24,479 bases of DNA, taken from assembly GCA_947458985.1 (NCBI GenBank), contig CANHBA010000008.1:1-24479 (forward strand), read 5' to 3'. Below, piece after piece: positions 15,609 through 23,100 of this stretch (within the stretch, counting starts at the first letter, position 1; every line of letters begins with the position of its first letter). Below the pieces are notes generated by a model. It was not told where the DNA came from, made no database searches, and worked only from the letters and a program-made list of their open reading frames with translations. Both the position numbers and the translations under genes were made by a program. Source of the stretch: Flavobacteriales bacterium. Its GTDB lineage: Bacteria; Bacteroidota; Bacteroidia; Flavobacteriales_D; Crocinitomicaceae.

Positions 15609-16633
15609 TGCGTACTCAAGGGTTTGTACTCACCGAAATCGGAGAAGCACAACGCGCTTTTTCTTTACAAGAAATTGATATAGCACCTTTGCAGCCCGAT
15701 GAAGTGCTGATCGCAGCCGAAGCTTTCGGACTGAACTATGCCGATGTCATGGCGCGTTTGGGTTTGTATAGAGAGGCGCCCCCACTGCCTTGTGTACTCG
15801 GTTATGAACTTGTTGGGCGCGTGACCGAAGTTGGTGCAAATGTAGACCCTAGTTTAGTTGGGCAGCGCGTTTTGGCCTTTACCCGCTTTGGCGCCTATGC
15901 CAAACATGCCAAGACCACCGCAAACGCAATTGTGTGCATAGACGACATGCCGGCCCATGAGGCGCTGCCTTTTGCCACCCAAGGGGTTACGGCTCACTAT
16001 ATGGCTGAGGTGTTGTCGCCGATCCAAGCACATGATCATGTTTTGGTGCATGCAGCAGCTGGTGGAGTAGGGAGTTTCTTGGTGCAATTAGCCAAGTTAA
16101 AAGGCGCAACTGTATATGGCAAAATTGGCAGCGATTCTAAGAAAGCATACCTGCAGTCTTTAGGTGCCGACTTGCTCATCAATTACAAGAAAGAAGATTA
16201 CTTCAAAACCCTTGAGCAATATTTAGGCGCACAAAAACTTTCTGTTTCTTTTAATGCGGTAGGAGGGCTAACCTCCAAACGAGACCTCAAGCTGCTGGGG
16301 CCTGGTGGTAGACTTTTCTTATTTGGTGGCGCCGATTTAGCAACGCGCAAAGGTCTAATTGGGAAGCTTTCTTTTCTATGGGAAATGGGCCTGATACTCC
16401 CTGTCGGCCTCATGATGCAATCTAAAAGTCTCTTGGGTGTGAACATGCTTAAAATTGCCGATCAGCAACCTTTAGTGATACAGCAGAGCATGCAAGCGAT
16501 GCTAACGCGCTACAAAAATGGCGAACTTCAATTGCCGCAAATTACCAATTACAGTTCTTCGGACTTTGCGCAAGCACACGAGGCGCTTGGAAAGGGGCAA
16601 ACAACAGGAAAGATAGTTGTGAGTTGGGCTTAG
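15608..16633 (+). CDS. MDR-family NAD(P)H quinone oxidoreductase, VAT-1-like
   Basis: 341-residue medium-chain dehydrogenase/reductase. The catalytic GroES-like domain includes FGLNYADVMARLGLY (41-54) and GYELVGRVTEVG, typical of zinc-independent quinone oxidoreductases and VAT-1 homologues; the four-cysteine structural-zinc loop of alcohol dehydrogenases is missing. The Rossmann domain carries HAAAGGVGSFLVQLAK (148 onward), binding NADP(H). RDLKLLGPGGRLFLFGG and TGKIVVSW at the end are also VAT-1-like. The substrate (quinone or other alkenal/enone) cannot be told. The ATG overlaps the barrel stop by one base (TAATG), so it is translated as the third gene of the TPR-barrel operon although a functional link is not obvious. 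Its stop overlaps the convergent small membrane gene by 4 nt. Confidence 0.9.
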   Translation: MRTQGFVLTEIGEAQRAFSLQEIDIAPLQPDEVLIAAEAFGLNYADVMARLGLYREAPPLPCVLGYELVGRVTEVGANVDPSLVGQRVLAFTRFGAYAKHAKTTANAIVCIDDMPAHEALPFATQGVTAHYMAEVLSPIQAHDHVLVHAAAGGVGSFLVQLAKLKGATVYGKIGSDSKKAYLQSLGADLLINYKKEDYFKTLEQYLGAQKLSVSFNAVGGLTSKRDLKLLGPGGRLFLFGGADLATRKGLIGKLSFLWEMGLILPVGLMMQSKSLLGVNMLKIADQQPLVIQQSMQAMLTRYKNGELQLPQITNYSSSDFAQAHEALGKGQTTGKIVVSWA

Positions 16634-16872
16634 GCTTTTGCCTTAAAGAAACCCTTCACAAAGCTGAGGATGGGTTTGCGGAATAAAAACAACAAGATGA
16701 GGTAGGGGATGAGCATGAGGTAGAGTATACCACCATTAATGTTGCCCGCAAAACTGTTTTCGTCTAGGCCATGGCCTTGTTCGGCGAGCAATTTGCATTG
16801 TGAGCATTGTGCAACAATTTCTTGTGTTCCGACTAATAGGAAGAAAACAAGGAGAAAAATACTACGCTTCAT
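16630..16872 (-). CDS. Small exported membrane protein with CxxC motif
   Basis: 80 residues. An N-terminal hydrophobic signal (MKRSIFLLVFFLLVGTQEIVAQ) is followed at once by C23-S-Q-C26, a short polar stretch (about 27-48) and a second hydrophobic helix (ILYLMLIPYLILLFLF) ending in a Lys-rich cytoplasmic tail. This architecture, with a CSQC pair at the periplasmic N-terminus and one transmembrane helix, is one I recall from unnamed short proteins in flavobacteria. The Cys pair could bind metal or be redox-active; neither is shown. A good promoter (16890-16920) supports it as a real gene in spite of its size. Its 3' end overlaps the end of the oxidoreductase gene. Confidence 0.75.
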   Translation of the reverse strand: MKRSIFLLVFFLLVGTQEIVAQCSQCKLLAEQGHGLDENSFAGNINGGILYLMLIPYLILLFLFRKPILSFVKGFFKAKA

Positions 16873-16889
16873 GGCTCTAATTTACGTTA

Positions 16890-16920
16890 CAAATTTACGC
16901 AACAAACAATCCAAATCAAA
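16890..16920 (-). promoter_or_regulatory. Bacteroidota promoter for the small CxxC gene
   Basis: On the minus strand TTTG (16920-16917), 19 nt, then TAAATTTG (16897-16890): both boxes and spacing match the phylum consensus. The box ends 17 nt before the ATG at 16872. It lies back to back with the promoter of the TPR lipoprotein. Confidence 0.65.
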
Positions 16921-16924
16921 ATCT

Positions 16925-16932
16925 TAATTTTG
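16925..16932 (+). promoter_or_regulatory. Candidate -7 element of the TPR lipoprotein gene
   Basis: TAATTTTG matches TAnnTTTG and ends 4 nt before the ATG at 16937, the same geometry as upstream of galE, so a leaderless transcript is possible. No clear TTG lies 17-23 nt upstream. The minus-strand -33 box is only 4 nt away. Confidence 0.5.
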
Positions 16933-16936
16933 TGGT

Positions 16937-17932
16937 ATGCGCATTTTCTTTTTCCTAGCTTTAAGTAGTTTGTTATTTGTCTCTTGTGGCAACCCTAAAT
17001 CCGCCTCAGACAAAAAACAAACCCTCGACCAACTCCTCGTAGCTCATCCAGATTCCGTCGAATTATTGATTGAGAAAGGCAATATTTTGATGGATTCCCT
17101 CGCTTTTGACAAAGCGCTCACTTATGGCGCAAAAGCCTATCGCCTAGATTCCAATAATACCGAAGCGCGCGTGCTTTATGCAGAGTGTCTGATCAATAAG
17201 CCAAACCGCAGTGCCGACGACATCTTTCGTTCTTTTACCATGTACCGCAATTTGGTCAAAAAAGCACCTAAAAATGTGGCTGCACTCGTAGGTCTTGCCA
17301 ATACTTTTGTTTTGCTCAACGACCACGACAACGCTTTTAAATACATCAACAAAGCGCTGCGCATCGACAAAACATTCCGAGACGCATATATTCTGAAAGG
17401 CACTATTTACAAACTTGAAGGAAATGTAAAGCTCGCTATATCCTCTTATGAAACAGCAGTTCAGCAAGACCCGGACTATTACATGACTTATCTTTTATTG
17501 GGTTCTCTTTACGAATACGAGAACAACCCTTTATGTATTGAAAAGTACATGACCGCCTACCAATTACAACCCAAAAATACAGAAGTCATTTATGCCTTGG
17601 CTTTTGCCAAAGAAAAATTTGGTCAAGAAGCATCTGCACAGCGTTTGTATCGCAAAATGACAAAAGTAGATTCCACTTTTGCCGATGGATATTTCCACTT
17701 AGGCTACCTCGCTCAGTTTACTTACAACCAGCCCGATAGCGCCATGTTCTTTTACAAAAAAGCGACTAAAGTTAATCCGCAACACATACCGTCTTACCAC
17801 AACATGGGCTTACTTTACGAAGACCGCAACGACCTAGCGAATGCTCTTTTTAGTTATGCAAAGGCGCTCAAAGTCGATTCTACCTATGAATTGTCAAAAG
17901 ATCGTGTGAAAGTCTTGCGCAAACGCATATGA
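16937..17932 (+). CDS. TPR lipoprotein
   Basis: 331 residues. The N-terminus MRIFFFLALSSLLFVSC has the form of a lipoprotein signal with C17 as the acylated residue (lipobox FVSC, -3 position Phe rather than Leu). After a short linker come about seven TPR-like hairpins, including LIEKGNILMDSLAFDKALTYG, ALVGLANTFVLLNDHDNAFKYINKAL, AYILKGTIYKLEGNVKLAISSYE and YHNMGLLYEDRNDLANALFSYAKAL. The residues after the Cys (GNPKSASDKK) lack the acidic export motif reported for surface lipoproteins in Bacteroidota, so a periplasmic-facing location is more likely. It probably acts as a protein-interaction scaffold; partner unknown. The stop overlaps the next gene by 4 nt (ATGA). Confidence 0.85.
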   Translation: MRIFFFLALSSLLFVSCGNPKSASDKKQTLDQLLVAHPDSVELLIEKGNILMDSLAFDKALTYGAKAYRLDSNNTEARVLYAECLINKPNRSADDIFRSFTMYRNLVKKAPKNVAALVGLANTFVLLNDHDNAFKYINKALRIDKTFRDAYILKGTIYKLEGNVKLAISSYETAVQQDPDYYMTYLLLGSLYEYENNPLCIEKYMTAYQLQPKNTEVIYALAFAKEKFGQEASAQRLYRKMTKVDSTFADGYFHLGYLAQFTYNQPDSAMFFYKKATKVNPQHIPSYHNMGLLYEDRNDLANALFSYAKALKVDSTYELSKDRVKVLRKRI

Positions 17933-18495
17933 AAAAAGCACAACTGATCAGCGAGATTTTAGGGGATTTCCTCTTGCCACTCTTGGGCTTCCTATTTTGG
18001 GACTGGGATTTATATTTTATCTTGCTTTTCATCATTTTTGACCTTAGTATCCGCCTGGTTTTTGCTTTTTTTAGACCTGAAAGCCGTAAGCTTGCGCTTC
18101 TTTTACGCCCTGTTTTGTTTTACTTTACTTTTCTCATCATCAGTCATTTTTACATCGTACTTACCGAACCAACTTGGCGTTTTGCAAGCGCATTCTCCGC
18201 ATTCTTTTGGTACGAAGATTTTTTCATTCCACAAGGTTTCATTCTCATACCACTTCTCATTTACACTGAACGCTCCAGACAGCGCATGGAACTGATGTTG
18301 CACGGGAGTTACAACGCGGTATCACATTTGAAAAAACTGGGGGCACGCCTCATCGCAAGTACGGTTATTTTCATGCTGATGTCTATCTGCTTAGCTATTT
18401 TTTCTTGGTCTGAAACGGCAGAAATTAGCTTCTTTTTGAGTGCTTGGCTGCTGCTGCTTATTTCTGAAAACAAAGCTGCTTTTTTGAAGGAGTAA
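17929..18495 (+). CDS. Multi-span membrane protein of unknown function
   Basis: 188 residues, five or six predicted membrane segments: about 10-24, 28-48, 59-80, 100-113, 142-160 and 165-181. Short loops carry Lys/Arg (RPESRK, YTERSRQR, HLKK), whose placement would set topology. Conspicuously aromatic (many F, Y, W). I do not recognise a family, and no enzymatic motif is visible. The ATG overlaps the TPR lipoprotein stop (ATGA), so the two are translationally coupled and may work at the same membrane site. The ATG at 17929 fits the coupling; no better start exists. It ends 29 bp before the carboxylase beta start, which appears to have its own promoter. Confidence 0.75.
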   Translation: MKKAQLISEILGDFLLPLLGFLFWDWDLYFILLFIIFDLSIRLVFAFFRPESRKLALLLRPVLFYFTFLIISHFYIVLTEPTWRFASAFSAFFWYEDFFIPQGFILIPLLIYTERSRQRMELMLHGSYNAVSHLKKLGARLIASTVIFMLMSICLAIFSWSETAEISFFLSAWLLLLISENKAAFLKE

Positions 18496-18501
18496 ATTCA
18501 G

Positions 18502-18509
18502 TATTTTTG
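18502..18509 (+). promoter_or_regulatory. Candidate -7 element for the carboxylase beta gene
   Basis: TATTTTTG fits TAnnTTTG and ends 15 nt before the ATG at 18525. A TTTG at 18483-18486 is 15 nt upstream, slightly closer than the usual 17-23 nt. Position between the membrane-protein stop and the start suggests independent expression of this gene. Confidence 0.45.
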
Positions 18510-18524
18510 TTGTTCAAGAGCAAT

Positions 18525-20066
18525 ATGGGAAAAGAACAACAACTCCACGATAAACGCGAAGCATTACACCAGGGTGGCGGTGCTGAACGCATAGAAAAAC
18601 AACATCAACAAGGCAAGCTGAGTGCGCGCGAACGCATCTCCTTACTCCTCGATGAAGGAACCTTTCAGGAAATAGGTGCTTTTGTAGAACACCGTTCCAC
18701 CAACTTTGGCCTCGATAAACAAAAATACCTTGGCGATGGCGTCATTACCGGTTATGGTAATATTCATGGCCGTTTGGTTTATGTTTATTCTCAAGATTTC
18801 ACAGTTTTAGGCGGGTCTCTTTCTGAAACACACGCTGCCAAAATATGTCGTATCATGGACATGGCCATGAAAAATGGCGCACCAATCATCGGCATGAACG
18901 ATTCCGGTGGGGCGCGCATCCAAGAAGGTGTGGTTTCCTTAAGCGGTTATGCCGATATCTTCTTTCGCAATACGCGTGCGTCCGGGACCGTTCCTCAACT
19001 TTCCTTGATCATGGGCCCATGTGCAGGTGGCGCTGTATATTCACCAGCCCTTACCGATTTCATCTTTATGGTGGAAGAAACTTCGTACATGTTTGTCACT
19101 GGCCCAAATGTGGTCAAGACAGTTACCCATGAAGAGGTCAGTTCCGAAGATTTGGGCGGCGCCAAAACCCATGCCGAAAAATCAGGGGTGAACCACTTTA
19201 CGGCAGCCAACGACGTCGAATGTATCCGCAAGGCGCGAGACCTTATCACTTATTTACCACAAAATGCCAACGAAGAAGCCCCATTAACGCCAGTTTTCAG
19301 TTTTCAGGCTTCAAAGAACAAGCAAATCGATCAAATTTTACCTGAAAATTCCAATACTCCATACGACATCAAGCGCGTCATTGATTGTTTGGTCGATGAC
19401 AACAGTTTTAGAGAAGTCCACGAAGATTTCGCCAAAAATATTGTCGTAGGTTTTGCCCGCATAGAGGGCCGAACCGTTGGTGTTATTGCCAATCAGCCGG
19501 CGTCAATGGCAGGGGTATTAGATATCGATGCTTCACGAAAAGGTGCGCGTTTTGTGCGTTTTTGCGATTCCTTCAATATTCCATTGTTGGTCCTCGAAGA
19601 CGTACCAGGGTTTTTACCAGGCACCGACCAAGAATGGCGCGGCATCATTACGCATGGCGCCAAACTGCTTTATGCTTTTGCCGAAGCTACGGTTCCAAAA
19701 ATCACAGTCATTACCCGCAAAGCATATGGTGGCGCTTATTGCGTCATGAACTCGCGTAGCCTAGGTGCTGACCTCAGCTTTGCATGGCCAACTGCAGAAA
19801 TCGCCGTAATGGGTGCAAAAGGTGCAGCAGAAATCATCTTTAAAAGAGACATCGCGTCAGCTCCAGATCCGGCTCAAAAATGGCTAGAAAAAGAAGCCGA
19901 ATATGCCGACACTTTTGCCAACCCTTACCGTGCAGCTGAAAGAGGGATAATTGACGAGGTGCTATTGCCTTCAGAAACCAGAGCAGCACTCATTTCTGCT
20001 TATAAAATGTTAGAGAAAAAAGCAGAGGCTTTACCCCAGAAAAAACACGGCAATATTCCACTTTAA
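18525..20066 (+). CDS. Acyl-CoA carboxylase carboxyltransferase (beta) subunit
   Basis: 513-residue biotin-dependent carboxyltransferase of the propionyl/acetyl-CoA carboxylase beta family. It moves CO2 from carboxybiotin to an acyl-CoA, feeding methylmalonyl-CoA or malonyl-CoA metabolism. Two crotonase-fold halves are visible: in the N-half NDSGGARIQEGV (125-136) and GPCAGGAVYSPALTDF (164-179), in the C-half ANQPASMAGVLDIDAS, EDVPGFLPGTDQE and AYGGAYCVMNSRSLGAD. The GG pairs build the oxyanion holes. At the position linked to propionyl versus acetyl choice in PccB enzymes (Asp in GGAYDVM) this protein has C406, so the substrate is left open. Start chosen: ATG at 18525; a TTG at 18507 overlaps the promoter. 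The likely carrier is encoded at 6149-6619; the biotin carboxylase is not in the window. Followed by a hairpin terminator. Confidence 0.95.
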   Translation: MGKEQQLHDKREALHQGGGAERIEKQHQQGKLSARERISLLLDEGTFQEIGAFVEHRSTNFGLDKQKYLGDGVITGYGNIHGRLVYVYSQDFTVLGGSLSETHAAKICRIMDMAMKNGAPIIGMNDSGGARIQEGVVSLSGYADIFFRNTRASGTVPQLSLIMGPCAGGAVYSPALTDFIFMVEETSYMFVTGPNVVKTVTHEEVSSEDLGGAKTHAEKSGVNHFTAANDVECIRKARDLITYLPQNANEEAPLTPVFSFQASKNKQIDQILPENSNTPYDIKRVIDCLVDDNSFREVHEDFAKNIVVGFARIEGRTVGVIANQPASMAGVLDIDASRKGARFVRFCDSFNIPLLVLEDVPGFLPGTDQEWRGIITHGAKLLYAFAEATVPKITVITRKAYGGAYCVMNSRSLGADLSFAWPTAEIAVMGAKGAAEIIFKRDIASAPDPAQKWLEKEAEYADTFANPYRAAERGIIDEVLLPSETRAALISAYKMLEKKAEALPQKKHGNIPL

Positions 20067-20089
20067 AATTGTCAATGTTAATTTAATAT

Positions 20090-20119
20090 GAAAAAGGCAA
20101 CCTTTTGGGGGCCTTTTTC
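20090..20119 (+). terminator. Rho-independent terminator after carboxylase beta
   Basis: A perfect 9-bp inverted repeat, GAAAAAGGC / GCCTTTTTC, with a 12-nt loop (AACCTTTTGGGG), 24 bp after the stop. The T-rich right arm serves as the U-tract and the A-rich left arm would make it work in both directions. It separates the carboxylase from the giant adhesin gene. Confidence 0.8.
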
Positions 20120-20154
20120 GTTATAATCAAGCTGTTAACTCTCCAAATATCTGC

Positions 20155-23100
20155 ATGAACGAAAACAATACGCACCATTCTCCTTCCCTTTTTCGGTTTT
20201 TATTAGCTTTCACGTTGGTGTTTGTCTGTTATTTTGTAGGTTTTTCTCAAATTGTAAGCCCATTTAATATCCGTTATCAGACACAGCAAAAGGGGAATAT
20301 TCGTTTCATCAGTAATGTTTCGGTTACTTGTAATGCTTCGGCAAGTTGCACCAATGCACAGGCTCAACTTCCACCCACGGGTTCTGGGCAAAACAATAGT
20401 TATACCATGTCTTACGTAGATGTGGATACTGACCCAACCACTTTTATGTCGTCTAGCGACAGCCTAAACCTACCCAACTGCTCTGAAATATCATGGGCTG
20501 GGCTTTATTGGGGAGGCAAAATCACAACCTCAACTGCTAATTACGCCAATAGGAGTAACATCAAGTTAAAAGTCAATAATGGTTCCTATCAGCAACTTGC
20601 TGCAGACCAAACGATCAACAACACCACAGGTGCAGTTTCTTACTTTTGTTTCAAAAACATCACAAGTATTGTTCAGGCAGCGGGCATTAAAGGCCGTTTT
20701 ACAATTGCTGATCAAGTTCAACAGTCTAACAGCTCAAACCTTTTTGGAGGCTGGACGATCGTTGTGGTTTACAAAAACATTTCTGACCCCTACAAAAACC
20801 TCACAGTCTTTGATGGTTTGGCCAACGTAAGTCAAGGCTCTTCTTCTAATACCGTTACCATTCCGATTTCTGGCTTCTTGACACCGCTTTCAGGAGCGGT
20901 TTCTTTTGAATTGGGTGTCATTGCCTACGACGGTGACCGCGCCCAAACGGGTGACCAACTTTTATTTAATGGGGTGGGTACTAGCTATGTGCAAGTAAGC
21001 GATGCATTGCATACCGCCACCGACATGTTCAATAGTACAATTGCTTACAACGGCGTTCTTACTCCTTTTCGCAATCCAAGTTATAACAATACACTAGGCT
21101 ATGATGCCAGTATTTTTATTCCAAATAATGCAGCGCAAAACTACCTAAGTAATGGCGCTACATCTGCAAATATTAGGGTAACTACTTCTTCAGAAACCAT
21201 TCTTTCTAGGGTCATTACTTCTGCCGTAGATATTTACGAACCAGACTTACGCGCAACCGTTTTTGTCAATGACCTCAATGGTGGTGCGGTGGCTCCTGGC
21301 GATATTCTAGAGTATACTATTTCCGGAAAAAACATCGGATCAGATGTAGCAGTCAACTGTTTCATCACCGACACCTTAGATATTCGAACAGCTTATGTAC
21401 CCAATTCTTTAGTGGTGCTCAACGGACCAAATGCGGGTCCAATGTCAGATGCTGCCGGCGATGACCAAGCAGAGTACAATGCGGCAAGCCGCTTCGTGAA
21501 ATATAGAGTTGGTACAGGCGCTTCGGCCAGCAGTGGCGGAAGCATGATCAATACTACTTTGGATAGCGTTTTGGTCAAATTTCAGGTGCAGGTTTCCAAT
21601 GATTGCCTTATCCTTAAATGTGATTCAACCTTAGAAAATAAAGCCTATATATTTGGAACAGGTACGCTTTCTGGTAACACCGTCACCAACAACGGAACTT
21701 CAGATGTCTACGATGCATTTGGTTGCCCAACCTCTGCCAATAACGAGGTAACCATTACAACAGCAACATGTCCGCCTGTAGATTTTACTTTTAACGATCC
21801 GCTGTGCCCCGGAGACAACCTCCAGCTTACTACGCTCAATTCTACCTGGGCAAATTACTTTTGGTCGGGCCCTCAGGGTTTTACTTCCACGATTTACAAC
21901 CCGACTATTTCCAACATCAGCACCTTAAATACCGGTGTATATGAATTAGACGTTACCTTCAACGGTTCAGCATGTACGTTTAGCAATATCACAAATAGTA
22001 TTGTCGTACACCCCGAGCCAACCATCTCATTGGTTTCTTTAACCAATGTTACTTGTTACAACGCGGCTAACGGATCAATTGTCACTAGTGTTGCTGGTGG
22101 TGCTCCGATCACCTATCTTTGGACGAATAGTCAGAATACAGCTGCCATCAACAATTTGTCCCCTGGGCTTTTTAGTCTTCAGGTTACCGATGGCTTTACA
22201 TGTGAGTCAGACACAAGTTTTTCTATTACCCAACCAGATACCCTAATTGTAAGCCTCCAAATTACCAGTAACTACAACGGTCAAAATATTTCCTGTTTTG
22301 GGGCTTCAGATGGTAGTATTTCAAGTAGTGTTTCAGGAGGCACTGCCCCATACATTTATTCTTGGAGTAACGGATCAAGCACAACCAACCTCAATAACCT
22401 GCCTATTGGCACCTATACTTTAACTGTTACGGATGCCAAAGGATGCGTGTCATCGGCAACGGTTACGCTTACCCAGCCTTCCCCAATTGCATTGAGTGCT
22501 GTTCCAACAGCGGTGCTTTGTTATGCTGGCACAAATGGAGCTGTCAATACCACAATTGGAGGTGGCACACTTCCTTATACCATCCTTTGGAATAACGGAC
22601 AAATCAATCCAAATATCTCAACGCTTCAAGCGGGGCTTTATGAAATGATTGTTACGGACGCCAACAACTGTAAAGACTCCATTGAAACAACAGTTACCCA
22701 ACCTGCTCAGCCACTTTCTGTAACCCACACCCAGCAAGATGTGTTGTGTTACGGCGATGCAACTGGTTCCATAAACATTACTGTTGCAGGGGGCACTCCT
22801 GTCTATGCGTATAGTTGGTCAATTGGTGCTACAACAGAAGATATCTCTGGACTACCGATTGGAACTTACAATGTTCAAATTACCGATGCAAATGGTTGTT
22901 CAATCTCATACGGAGCCACTATCCAACAACCAGTTGCGCCCTTATCTATGTCAGGTCTAGTGACCCCAATCGCTTGTTTTGGCACCAATATAGGAGCCGT
23001 AAATATTGCAGTATCTGGTGGCACCACACCATACACCTATAATTGGAACAGCGGGGCATTTACAAGTCAAAACATCAACACCTTACCTGCTGGCTCCTAT

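Noticed and set aside
20067..20154. Promoter for the giant adhesin in the gap after the terminator
   Set aside because: The best candidate, TAACTCTC at about 20136, misses two of four key bases and has no TTG at suitable distance.
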